A stretch of 49,838 bases of DNA, taken from the NCBI GenBank assembly GCA_902624095.1, contig CACNWB010000012.1:1-49838 (forward strand). Direction: 5' to 3'. Numbering within the stretch: position 1 is the first letter of the stretch; every line of letters starts with the position of its first letter. Shown here piece by piece: positions 42,487 through 49,838 of the stretch. The notes under the pieces were generated by a model. That model had not been told where the DNA came from and searched no databases. It saw only the letters and a list, made by a program, of their open reading frames with translations. Made by a program: the position numbers and the translations under genes. The stretch is from an uncultured PS1 clade bacterium. GTDB lineage: Bacteria; Pseudomonadota; Alphaproteobacteria; RS24.

Positions 42487-44301
42487 ATGAACGGACGTTT
42501 TATTGACAATCTGCCGCGTGTCTATGGTCTGTATACGGGCGGCTTCATTGTATTTATCGGCTTAATGGCGGTGCTGGAGCAAATGGGCGTGTCGGCAGAT
42601 ACGTTGGGCATTCTCTTCGTCGCATTTACCATTGCAATTTATGCCGGCATTGGCTGGCTGTCGCGCACCATGCAGGTTGACGCCTATTACGTCGCGGGGC
42701 GCGAAGTGCCGGCCTTGTATAATGGCATGGCAACCGCCGCCGACTGGATGTCGGGCGCGTCATTTGTCGCCATGGCGGGCGGTGTGTATTTCGGCGGTTA
42801 TGGCTATCTCGCTTTCATTGTCGGGTGGACAGGCGGCTATGTGCTAGTTAACTCTCTGCTGGCTCCATATTTGCGCAAATTCGGCTGCTACACGGTGCCC
42901 GATTTTATCGGCACGCGCTATGGCGGCAATCTTGCCCGTTTGTTTGCAGTCATCGTGCTGGTGGTTGCCTCGTTCACCTATGTGACGGCGCAGATTAATG
43001 CCACGGGCACCATCGCGGCACGGGCACTGCAAATTCCGTTTGAACTGGGCGTCTGGTTCGGTCTGCTGGGCATTTTGCTGTGTTCCATGCTTGGCGGTAT
43101 GCGCGCCGTCACATGGACACAAGTTGCCCAATATATCGTTCTGATTATCGCCTATCTGGTGCCCGTGTTCTGGATGTCCAACGTGCAGGGCTTTGGCCTC
43201 ATCCCGCAATTTTCATATGGTGGGGCCGTTGAACGCATTGGCGAATTGGAAACCTTGCAAGGCGTTGGCACATTGATGCCGACAGAAAGCTACGCCGACA
43301 TGCGGGCACTAACCACCCCACACGCCTCGGCACCGGATTCTGCCATGGCAAGCTGGAAATTCGTGACGCTAGTTTTGGTTTTGATGGCGGGCACGGCTTC
43401 GTTGCCGCATATTCTGATGCGATATTTCACAACACCATCCGTGCGTGACGCACGCCGTTCGGTTGTGTGGTCACTGTTCTTCATCTTCCTGTTGTATTTC
43501 ACAGCTCCGGCTCTGGCGACATTCACCAAGCTGCAAATCATGGATCCGAACCTTGCAACCGGCATTATCGGTAAATCCATTGTCGAGGTGCAGACGCTGG
43601 ACTGGATTGAGAAATGGAGCAATGTCGGCTTCCTTGCCATTTCTGACAGCAATGGTGACGGGCTGCTTCAGATTAACGAGTTCTTTATGCGCGGCGATAT
43701 TGTTGTCTTGGCAACACCTGAAATTGCCGGTCTGCCTTATGTCATCTCCGGTCTGGTGGCTGCCGGCGGTATGGCGGCGGCCATGTCCACAGCAGACGGG
43801 CTGTTGCTCGCCATCGCAAATGCGCTGTCGCATGATCTGTATTACAAAATCATTGACCCGAATGCCGATACGCGCACGCGCCTTATCGTAGCGCGGATTT
43901 TGCTCATAATTATCGGTGCCGGAGGCGCGCTGGTTGCCAGCCTCAAGCTTTCAAGCATTTTGGGCGCAGTGGCTTGGGCGTTCAGTTTCGCGTGTTCCGG
44001 CTTGTTCTTTCCTCTGGTGCTTGGCGTCTGGTGGAAACGGGCCAACCGTCAGGGCGCAGTAGCCGGCATGGGGCTCGGCTTCCTTGCCGGGTCAGCCTAT
44101 CTCTATCAGGTGCGGTTTGTTGGCATGGAGCCGTGGCTCGGAATCGACCATTTGCGCTTCGGCGTAGTCGGTATGGCCGTCAGCCTTGTCGCAATGGTGG
44201 TCGTCTCCCTACTCACGAAAGAGCCTGACGCCGAAACACAAGCTATGGTTGATGAAATTCGTGTACCGGGCGGGGCAACGGTTCTGGAACAAGAACATTA
44301 A
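42487..44301 (+). CDS. Sodium:solute symporter family protein (VC_2705/ActP-like large subunit)
   Basis: The 604-residue membrane protein has about 13-14 hydrophobic segments of the LeuT-like SSS fold. Markers are YYVAGREVPALYNGMATAADWMSGASFVAMAGGVYFGGYGYLAF (split here between two helices), GGMRAVTWTQVAQYI, LPHILMRYFTTPSVRDARRSV and AAGGMAAAMSTADGLLLAIANALSHDLYY. A central soluble loop contains SDSNGDGLLQINEFF, which resembles an EF-hand calcium site. Relatives move acetate or other small carboxylates with sodium; the substrate here is unproven. It is in an operon with the DUF4212 subunit. Confidence 0.9.
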   Translation: MNGRFIDNLPRVYGLYTGGFIVFIGLMAVLEQMGVSADTLGILFVAFTIAIYAGIGWLSRTMQVDAYYVAGREVPALYNGMATAADWMSGASFVAMAGGVYFGGYGYLAFIVGWTGGYVLVNSLLAPYLRKFGCYTVPDFIGTRYGGNLARLFAVIVLVVASFTYVTAQINATGTIAARALQIPFELGVWFGLLGILLCSMLGGMRAVTWTQVAQYIVLIIAYLVPVFWMSNVQGFGLIPQFSYGGAVERIGELETLQGVGTLMPTESYADMRALTTPHASAPDSAMASWKFVTLVLVLMAGTASLPHILMRYFTTPSVRDARRSVVWSLFFIFLLYFTAPALATFTKLQIMDPNLATGIIGKSIVEVQTLDWIEKWSNVGFLAISDSNGDGLLQINEFFMRGDIVVLATPEIAGLPYVISGLVAAGGMAAAMSTADGLLLAIANALSHDLYYKIIDPNADTRTRLIVARILLIIIGAGGALVASLKLSSILGAVAWAFSFACSGLFFPLVLGVWWKRANRQGAVAGMGLGFLAGSAYLYQVRFVGMEPWLGIDHLRFGVVGMAVSLVAMVVVSLLTKEPDAETQAMVDEIRVPGGATVLEQEH

Positions 44302-44373
44302 TCCATCGTAAAAACTTGATGGATGGAGCTTACGAGACATCCGTCGTTTTACACGCAACAGGAGTAAACGCTT

Positions 44374-44721
44374 ATGGCTGGGGCTTTTCCTCTATGGGTC
44401 ATCATCATTGATTATGGACTCGGCGTGGTAATGTGGACATTGATCGGGCGAACCGCCATGAACATGTTCCAGTCTGAAAATTCCGACTTCTTTTTCATGA
44501 AGGCTTTTGTGAAACTTACCGATCCGCTCATTCGGCTTTGGAAACCCATTACCCCGCAATTTCTACTACCGCCGCTCGTGCCGCTTTATGTAGCATGGTT
44601 TATCTTTTTGGCACGTTTTTACCTCATGCCTTATCTATTGGGCTATTCGGTGATGGGCATGTTGTCATTCCCGCTGGAAGGCGAAATCGCCGCCAGCCTT
44701 TATGCAATTTTTATCCGATAA
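44374..44721 (+). CDS. Small membrane protein, YggT-like
   Basis: The 115-residue protein has two to three hydrophobic segments (WVIIIDYGLGVVMWTLIG; LLPPLVPLYVAWFIFLARFYL; LLGYSVMGMLSF). Between the first two lies FVKLTDPLIRLWKPITPQ, similar to the loop of YggT proteins. AGGAG is present upstream. It lies 72 bp after the symporter on the same strand and ahead of a hairpin, so it is likely the last gene of the symporter operon. Function is unknown. Confidence 0.65.
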   Translation: MAGAFPLWVIIIDYGLGVVMWTLIGRTAMNMFQSENSDFFFMKAFVKLTDPLIRLWKPITPQFLLPPLVPLYVAWFIFLARFYLMPYLLGYSVMGMLSFPLEGEIAASLYAIFIR

Positions 44722-44724
44722 AAA

Positions 44725-44748
44725 ACGGCCGCCTGAAAAGGCGGCCGT
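44725..44748 (-). terminator. Intrinsic terminator between the YggT-like and MAPEG genes
   Basis: A perfect 10-bp stem ACGGCCGCCT/AGGCGGCCGT encloses a GAAA tetraloop on the plus strand. On the minus strand it is followed by TTTTTT, so it mainly ends the MAPEG transcript. On the plus strand the tail is CTCTCTC, a weaker signal that may still stop the symporter transcript. Confidence 0.85.
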
Positions 44749-44772
44749 CTCTCTCACGATCACGGGGTCAGC

Positions 44773-45189
44773 TTAGAAAATGACCAGCGCCTCCCGAATC
44801 GTCATAACCAGCAAAACGACCCATGAAAGGGCGAAAACACCGAAACGCAACATCACGAGATTGACCGTACTCTGGATCAATGAATGTACAACCCGCAAAA
44901 CCACAAACGACCAGGCGCAAGTGACAGCCGTTTGGTCACCATGACCCAGTACGGCAATCGAAATTGCGATTGCATAAAACAGGGTCGGTTGTTCGAACAG
45001 ATGGTTATAGTTATCTGCAATTCGAGAAACTTCTGACGGCAGCGTCATAGCACCTGGGTGCGCCGCATCTTGCGGATCAATTCCTGCCTTGTTCATGGCT
45101 GGAATGCGCGTTGCATACATCCAAAGCATCATAACCCCAGTCCACAGGCCCAAGGCGATAACGGGTTGTAAAATTGCTGTAGGTTCCAT
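44773..45189 (-). CDS. MAPEG family membrane protein
   Basis: The 138-residue protein has four hydrophobic segments. The MAPEG hallmark is RIADNYNHLFEQPTLFYAIAISIAVLG, in which Asn, Glu and Pro are the conserved glutathione/eicosanoid-family positions. LRVVHSLIQSTVNLVMLRFGVF is the other family block. Bacterial MAPEG proteins are poorly characterised; some are glutathione transferases of the membrane. GGAGGGAAAA directly precedes ATG 45189. It is a single gene divergent from the amidohydrolase. Confidence 0.88.
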   Translation of the reverse strand: MEPTAILQPVIALGLWTGVMMLWMYATRIPAMNKAGIDPQDAAHPGAMTLPSEVSRIADNYNHLFEQPTLFYAIAISIAVLGHGDQTAVTCAWSFVVLRVVHSLIQSTVNLVMLRFGVFALSWVVLLVMTIREALVIF

Positions 45190-45299
45190 TTTTCCCTCCT
45201 TCAATATCAATTAAACGCTGAAAGACTGCCCCGTTTTGCTACCATGAAGCAACAGGAAAGCACCGGGACAACATCAGGACAGGTTTTGGCGAGGAAATT

Positions 45300-46943
45300 A
45301 TGAACGATCTCATTGTGTACACGGCGCGCAAAATCCACACAATGGAGCCCAGCCAGCCGGTTGGACAGGCGATCGCAGTGCGGGACGGCACCATTCTCGA
45401 AGTCGGCACGCTTGAAAGCTTGAGCCCATGGCTTAAGCGATTTCCGCACAAAATCGACACGACCTTTGAGGACAAAATCATCCTGCCGGGCTTCATTGAC
45501 CCGCACTTGCATCCGAGCATGGCATCGGTGATTTTGCCCATGCAGTTTATCACGGCGTTGGAATGGAAACTGCCTTGGGGCACTTCGCCTGCTGTCGGCT
45601 CGCGCGAAGCCTATCTGGAAGCACTAGCTTCCCATGCATGCGAAGAGAATGACTCACCATTTTTCACATGGGGCTATCACCGCGACTGGCACGGTAACAT
45701 CGCCCGTCTCGATATTGATGCGATTTGCCCGGACCGGCCGGTTATTATCTGGCATCGGTCATTCCACGAAGTCATTATGAATTCGGCCGCACTTGCCCAT
45801 TTTAATCTGAAGACAGACGCCATCGCCGCGCATCCGCAAATTGATCTGCCGGCGGGCAAGTTTTTCGAAACGGGGTTGCGGCTTGCCATCGCCGCGCTTA
45901 ATCCGGTTTTAATGTCGCATGACCATTTCGGGCTCGGCATGACGCGCTTGAAACAAGTGGCGCATTTTGGCGGCCACACGCTTGTCGGCGATATGGGCAT
46001 CGGCATTTTCAATTTTGACATGGAGTGGCAGGCGGCATGTACCAGCCTTGATACAACTGACACGCCGTTCCGCGTACATTTCACCCCCAATATTCTGGCG
46101 CTGTCGCCAACCAGCGATTTCGAGGAAACGCGCAAATTCGTCGAAACCCTGCCCGAATTGAACACCCACCGGCTGTTTTTCACCGATCACGTCAAACTGT
46201 TCACCGATGGCGCGTTTTTCTCGCAATTAATGATGGTCGCCGAACCTGGATATCTCGACGGCCATGAAGGTGAATGGCTGATGGTTCCGGAAAATTTCGA
46301 GGCCGCCGCACGCCTCTTTTGGCATGCAGGCTATAAAATACACGTGCATTGCACCGGTGATCTGGGGTTGGAACTCGCCTTGGATGTTCTAGAAAAATTG
46401 CAATTTGAAAAGCCGCGCGTGAACCACCGTTTCACCATTGAACATTTGGGGTTGTCGCGCCCCGAACAAATCCGGCGAATGAAAGATTTGGGCGCTCTGG
46501 CTTCGGTAAATATTTATTACCTGCACGAATTAAGCGACATTTATGCGCGCGAAGCGCTGGGCACGGCACGGGCGCACACTATGGCACGCGCCGGAACGCT
46601 GAGCCGGCACGGCATCGCGTTCGCACTTCATTCGGATTACACCATGGCACCTGCCCAGCCTTTGAACTCGGCATGGGTGGCGGTCAACCGCAAAAATGTT
46701 GCCGGCGATATTGTCGGCCCGGAGGAGCGTGTCAGCGTTGAGCAGGCTTTGCGTGCTATCACCACAGATGCCGCTTATGTGTTGGGACTGGAACATGAGG
46801 TTGGCACACTCCAGCCCGGCAAGCGTGCGGATTTCACCGTGCTGGAACAAGACCCGTTCGAAGTGCCACCGGAAGACTTACGCGACATAAAAATATGGGG
46901 CACGGTTTTTGACGGCACGCCCGCACCGCTGAAAGACAATTGA
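45300..46943 (+). CDS. Amidohydrolase family protein (YtcJ-like, amidohydrolase 3)
   Basis: The 547-residue TIM-barrel metal hydrolase has the HxH motif DPHLHPSM (His69/His71). It also has IIWHRSFHEVIMNSAAL, IHVHCTGDLGLELALDVLE, HRFTIEHLGL and FALHSDYTMAPAQPL (metal Asp), then a C-terminal strand EVGTLQPGKRADFTVLEQDPF. Substrates of this group vary (formamides, N-acyl compounds) and none can be assigned. GAGGAA lies just before the ATG. The CobW-like GTPase starts one base after its stop. Confidence 0.87.
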   Translation: MNDLIVYTARKIHTMEPSQPVGQAIAVRDGTILEVGTLESLSPWLKRFPHKIDTTFEDKIILPGFIDPHLHPSMASVILPMQFITALEWKLPWGTSPAVGSREAYLEALASHACEENDSPFFTWGYHRDWHGNIARLDIDAICPDRPVIIWHRSFHEVIMNSAALAHFNLKTDAIAAHPQIDLPAGKFFETGLRLAIAALNPVLMSHDHFGLGMTRLKQVAHFGGHTLVGDMGIGIFNFDMEWQAACTSLDTTDTPFRVHFTPNILALSPTSDFEETRKFVETLPELNTHRLFFTDHVKLFTDGAFFSQLMMVAEPGYLDGHEGEWLMVPENFEAAARLFWHAGYKIHVHCTGDLGLELALDVLEKLQFEKPRVNHRFTIEHLGLSRPEQIRRMKDLGALASVNIYYLHELSDIYAREALGTARAHTMARAGTLSRHGIAFALHSDYTMAPAQPLNSAWVAVNRKNVAGDIVGPEERVSVEQALRAITTDAAYVLGLEHEVGTLQPGKRADFTVLEQDPFEVPPEDLRDIKIWGTVFDGTPAPLKDN

Positions 46944-46944
46944 G

Positions 46945-47886
46945 ATGAGCATTCCACTTGCAATCTTGGGAGGTTATTTAGGGGCTGGCAAAACCACCCT
47001 CGTGAACCGACTGTTGCGCGAACCGCACGGGGCGCGCCTAACCGTGCTGGTCAATGACCTCGGCAAAGTGAATATTGACGCCGGACTTATTGCCGACCAT
47101 GACGGCACCACGCTCACGCTGACCAATGGTTGCGCGTGCTGCCAGATGCAAGAAGACCTGACCAGCCAGTTGATGATGCTTGTGGCTGACAGCCATCCGG
47201 CCGACGGCGTTCTGATCGAGGCCAGCGGCGCCGGCGAACCGGCGCGGCTTGCGCTGGCCGGTGCCGGTATTGAGGGGCTCCTCCTCACGGGGGTTTTTGT
47301 GGTGGCCGACAGCACCACCCTGCCGCAAAAACGTCATGACAAATTTGTCGGCAAGCTGGTGACACGACAATTGGCCCAGGCCGACCTTATTTTGCTCAGC
47401 AAAACCGACATGATGCTGGATGATGGTACGGCAACGCGCGGGCTGATTGCATCGCTGACGGATGCCCCCATTTTGAACACGGCACGAATTGACAATTTTG
47501 CACGCCTGTTGCTGACATCGCCGCAAAACCCAACACAATCGCGTGCCGCGAAAAACCTACATAAGCTCCAGCCCGAAACGGTCAATGCGGGTGATGTTTT
47601 TGAGCATATTCATGTTTCGCCCAAATATCCGCTCGACATTACGATGCTGGAAGACCTGCTGGGTGCTTATGCCGGAAAACTGGCGCGCGCCAAGGGGCAT
47701 ACCGGCACACATCGGTTGCAACTTGTGGAGACTGACTGGAAGCTGACGCCAGCAACGCCCGCCGCACCACAGCTTGTTTTTATCGCCGTACGGGGGATAT
47801 GCGACCTCGATGCACTGGAAAATGACCTCAAACAGGCGGAAATGGTGGGCCCGGCAGGACTTGAACCTGCGACCAAACCGTTATGA
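46945..47886 (+). CDS. CobW/COG0523-type metal-chaperone GTPase
   Basis: The 313-residue G3E GTPase has Walker A LGGYLGAGKTTLVNRLL (residues 8-24). The metal-binding motif GCACC (Cys63, Cys65, Cys66), EASGAGEPARLALAG, and the base-specificity loop SKTD follow. A short CobW C-terminal domain (VFEHIHVSPKYPLD...) completes the protein. Such proteins load zinc, cobalt or other metals into client enzymes. Being translation-coupled to the amidohydrolase (stop and start one base apart), that enzyme is the likely client. The last 14 codons (from Met300) are the antisense of tRNA-Ile2, and the TGA stop is inside the tRNA gene, so the tail is unlike relatives. Confidence 0.87.
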   Translation: MSIPLAILGGYLGAGKTTLVNRLLREPHGARLTVLVNDLGKVNIDAGLIADHDGTTLTLTNGCACCQMQEDLTSQLMMLVADSHPADGVLIEASGAGEPARLALAGAGIEGLLLTGVFVVADSTTLPQKRHDKFVGKLVTRQLAQADLILLSKTDMMLDDGTATRGLIASLTDAPILNTARIDNFARLLLTSPQNPTQSRAAKNLHKLQPETVNAGDVFEHIHVSPKYPLDITMLEDLLGAYAGKLARAKGHTGTHRLQLVETDWKLTPATPAAPQLVFIAVRGICDLDALENDLKQAEMVGPAGLEPATKPL

Positions 47887-47919
47887 GCGGTTCGCTCTAA
47901 CCAACTGAGCTACAGGCCC
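47843..47919 (-). tRNA. tRNA-Ile2 (CAT, lysidine-modified)
   Basis: This 77-nt minus-strand tRNA has acceptor GGGCCTG pairing with CGGGCCC (one G-T pair) and a D arm GCTCAGTTGGTTAGAGC. The anticodon loop is CTCATAA, the T arm has GGTTCAAGTCC, the discriminator is A and CCA is encoded. A CAT anticodon could be Met. The stem and the TTGGTCGCAGGTTCAAGTCC half resemble the AUA-decoding Ile2 species processed by TilS more than initiator or elongator Met. It starts 12 nt after the panD stop on the same strand and lies antisense to the 3' end of the CobW gene. Confidence 0.85.
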
Positions 47920-47931
47920 CCAAGTAGCGTT

Positions 47932-48267
47932 TTAAGCGTTTTCGGCAAGAAAGACCACGGGATTATGTGTCCTCGCTGCCGCTTCGTCCATTTGCGCATA
48001 AGCCAGAATGATGACCAGATCATCGGGTTGGGCCAGCCTTGCCGCCGCCCCATTTATGCCGATGGTTTTCGACCCGCGGTCTGCGCTAATGGCATAAGTA
48101 GTGAAGCGCACGCCCGTGTTAATGTTCAATACATCGACTTGCTCGTTCGGCAAAATGTTAACCTCATCCAGCCAGTCTCGGTCGATTGAAATCGAGCCTT
48201 CATAATTCATGTCGCATTGCGTCACGCGCGCACGATGAATTTTTGCCTTGAGCATGGTCAACTGCAT
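47932..48267 (-). CDS. panD: Aspartate 1-decarboxylase proenzyme
   Basis: The 111-residue proenzyme self-cleaves between Gly24 and Ser25 (NYEGSISID) to form the pyruvoyl cofactor. Lys9, Arg54, Thr57 and Tyr58 occupy the same positions as in the E. coli enzyme. It makes beta-alanine for pantothenate and CoA synthesis. It is 28 bp downstream of rpoD on the same strand, an unusual partner, and 12 nt upstream of tRNA-Ile2. Confidence 0.95.
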   Translation of the reverse strand: MQLTMLKAKIHRARVTQCDMNYEGSISIDRDWLDEVNILPNEQVDVLNINTGVRFTTYAISADRGSKTIGINGAAARLAQPDDLVIILAYAQMDEAAARTHNPVVFLAENA

Positions 48268-48295
48268 GAGATATTCCTCACCGTGCTAACAAATT

Positions 48296-49838
48296 TTAAT
48301 TATCCAGGAAACTGCGTAGTTTTCGTGACCGGCTCGGGTGTTTCAGCTTGCGCAATGCTTTCGCCTCAATCTGGCGAATGCGCTCGCGCGTCACGGAAAA
48401 TTGCTGTCCAACCTCTTCCAGCGTATGGTCAGTGTTCATGCCAATACCGAAACGCATGCGCAAAACCCGTTCTTCGCGCGGGGTCAAAGAGGCCAGAACG
48501 CGTGTCGTCGTGTCGCGTAAATTGGACTGAATGGCCGCATCGATCGGTAAAATGGCGTTTTTGTCCTCGATAAAGTCACCAAGCTGACTGTCTTCTTCAT
48601 CGCCAATCGGCGTCTCGAGACTTATCGGCTCCTTGGCAATTTTGAGCACTTTGCGCACTTTCTCAAGCGGCATGGACAATTTCTCCGACAGCTCCTCGGG
48701 TGTCGGCTCACGCCCAAATTCATGCAACATCTGACGCGATGTCCGCACCAGTTTGTTGATTGTCTCGATCATATGCACCGGAATCCGAATGGTGCGCGCC
48801 TGATCAGCAATCGAGCGCGTAATGGCCTGACGGATCCACCAGGTCGCATAGGTTGAGAATTTGTACCCACGGCGATATTCGAATTTATCGACCGCCTTCA
48901 TTAGGCCGATATTGCCTTCCTGAATGAGGTCGAGAAACTGCAAGCCGCGATTGGTGTATTTTTTAGCAATTGAAATAACGAGCCGCAAATTGGCCTCGAC
49001 CATTTCCTTTTTCGCGATGCGCGCTTCACGTTCGCCCTTTTGAACGGTGCGAACAATGCGCCGGTACTCGCCGATATCAAGCCCGGTTTCATTGGCAAGC
49101 TCCTGTATTTCAGAGCGCACCTCTCTAATTTCATTGCGATTGTCCTGGACGAAGTTTTTCCAACCCTTACCGGTCAGGCGCCCGACACGGCGTGACCAGT
49201 TCGCCTCATATTCGTTGCCCTGATATTGCTTCAGGAATTCTTCGCGCGTTACACCGGCTTTGTCAGCCAAACGCCAGAGCCGCGTTTCAAGGCCGACCAG
49301 ACGCTTATTAATGGTGTAAAGCTGGTCGACCAGTGCCTCGATGCGATTATTGTTGAGCGATAGCTCTTTTACTTCGTCAATGACCTCGGCGCTCAATTTC
49401 GTCAGGCGATTGCGCTGTGCGGTAGAAAGCTCTTTATTGCTGGCCTGCAATTCAACGCTTTGGTCTTGCAAACGGCGCAATTTTTTATAGGTCCCTGCAA
49501 TCACGTCAAAACTAGCCAGCACTTTCGGCTTCAGTTCCATTTCCATGGCAGACAGCGACAGATTATTTTCATTATCGTCGTCATCTTCATCCGGTTCCCC
49601 TTCGGCTTCGCCCGATGGCGCACCCGACGGAGGCGGGGCAGCACCTTCCGCACTACGGTCAATTTTTTTGGCTTCGGGTCCCGCGAAAGTCGCGTCAAGA
49701 TCGATGATATCGCGTAGCAAAACCTTGCCTTCGTTCAATTCATCGCGCCATATGATAATCGCCTGAAATGTCAAAGGGCTTTCACACAAGCCTGCAATCA
49801 TGGTTTCGCGACCCGCCTCAATGCGCTTGGCAATCGCT
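48296..49838 (-). CDS. rpoD: RNA polymerase sigma factor RpoD (sigma-70), N terminus outside the window
   Basis: About 513 C-terminal residues of the primary sigma factor are present. The frame stays open to the right edge ([16 protein letters not shown], region 1.2), so the start lies beyond 49838. A Met at 49801 is internal. In order there is an acidic non-conserved region ([13 protein letters not shown]) and region 2 ([37 protein letters not shown], split across 2.3-2.4). Region 3 ([15 protein letters not shown]) and region 4 with the helix-turn-helix [20 protein letters not shown] complete it, ending LRSFLDN. It directs transcription from most housekeeping promoters. Confidence 0.97.
   Translation of the reverse strand, partial: AIAKRIEAGRETMIAGLCESPLTFQAIIIWRDELNEGKVLLRDIIDLDATFAGPEAKKIDRSAEGAAPPPSGAPSGEAEGEPDEDDDDNENNLSLSAMEMELKPKVLASFDVIAGTYKKLRRLQDQSVELQASNKELSTAQRNRLTKLSAEVIDEVKELSLNNNRIEALVDQLYTINKRLVGLETRLWRLADKAGVTREEFLKQYQGNEYEANWSRRVGRLTGKGWKNFVQDNRNEIREVRSEIQELANETGLDIGEYRRIVRTVQKGEREARIAKKEMVEANLRLVISIAKKYTNRGLQFLDLIQEGNIGLMKAVDKFEYRRGYKFSTYATWWIRQAITRSIADQARTIRIPVHMIETINKLVRTSRQMLHEFGREPTPEELSEKLSMPLEKVRKVLKIAKEPISLETPIGDEEDSQLGDFIEDKNAILPIDAAIQSNLRDTTTRVLASLTPREERVLRMRFGIGMNTDHTLEEVGQQFSVTRERIRQIEAKALRKLKHPSRSRKLRSFLDN

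Noticed and set aside
1-49838. CRISPR arrays, insertion sequences, prophage genes, attachment sites
   Set aside because: I saw no direct-repeat array, transposase, integrase or phage structural gene, and no abrupt composition change apart from the short AT-rich intergenic stretch.

Overview
The window is chromosomal DNA of an alphaproteobacterium, probably a marine or aquatic lineage. The evidence is the gene content: a class II DAHP synthase, a GTG/TTG-tolerant and tightly packed gene order, an alphaproteobacterial-type RpoD, a two-gene MlaA-MlaC cluster, an ArsR-methyltransferase fusion with metF-metH, and the DUF4212/solute-symporter pair. I cannot name the genus. Coding density is very high and almost every gene is a housekeeping or core-metabolism gene. 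I see no insertion sequence, prophage, CRISPR array, rRNA operon, toxin-antitoxin or plasmid gene. The last gene (rpoD) runs off the right edge.

Layout. 1-2.2 kb: tRNA-Gly(TCC) and tRNA-Tyr(GTA) on the minus strand, rlmB, then two small genes that both carry lesions. One is a CDGSH iron-sulfur protein with an in-frame TAA near its expected N terminus. The other is a DUF3237 protein with a -1 frameshift. 2.2-4.5 kb: divergent thiolase and nitronate monooxygenase-like genes, each ending in a strong terminator. 4.6-9.0 kb: a minus-strand run pssA - trhO - GST - secreted alkylsulfatase. 9.2-13.6 kb: gamma-glutamyltransferase, a 2,4-dienoyl-CoA reductase (fadH) and a DUF1330 protein. 14.0-18.4 kb: a two-gene RND efflux system preceded by the only long gene-free stretch. 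18.4-23.8 kb: a minus-strand run nadE - gltX - cimA - psd. 24.0-28.9 kb: a plus-strand class II DAHP synthase facing a tightly overlapped minus-strand run TerB/DnaJ protein - rpiA - gor - LPLAT. 29-32.6 kb: a fused 5-oxoprolinase/hydantoinase. 32.6-38.2 kb: minus-strand ArsR-methyltransferase - metF - metH. 38.3-42.1 kb: mlaA-mlaC facing ettA and an unknown gene. 42.2-44.7 kb: a sodium:solute symporter with its small subunit and a small YggT-like membrane protein. 44.8-47.9 kb: a MAPEG protein, then an amidohydrolase with an adjacent CobW-type GTPase. 47.8-49.8 kb: minus-strand rpoD - panD - tRNA-Ile2(CAT).

How the genes fit together. There are themes rather than one large system. Membrane lipid is represented by pssA, psd, LPLAT and mlaA/mlaC. 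Glutathione and gamma-glutamyl turnover is represented by ggt, oxoprolinase, gor and a GST. One-carbon and methionine supply come from metF-metH under a probable local autoregulator. CoA/beta-oxidation is represented by the thiolase, fadH and panD.

The most unusual signals are five. First, an 8-bp perfect inverted repeat buries the psd Shine-Dalgarno sequence. Second, a dyad fills the -35/-10 spacer of the ArsR-methyltransferase-metF-metH promoter. Third, the CobW gene ends inside an antisense tRNA gene that itself starts 12 nt after panD. Fourth, a metal-chaperone-type GTPase is coupled to an amidohydrolase. Fifth, the two lesioned genes lie side by side. I found no convincing evidence of a wholly new multi-gene system.
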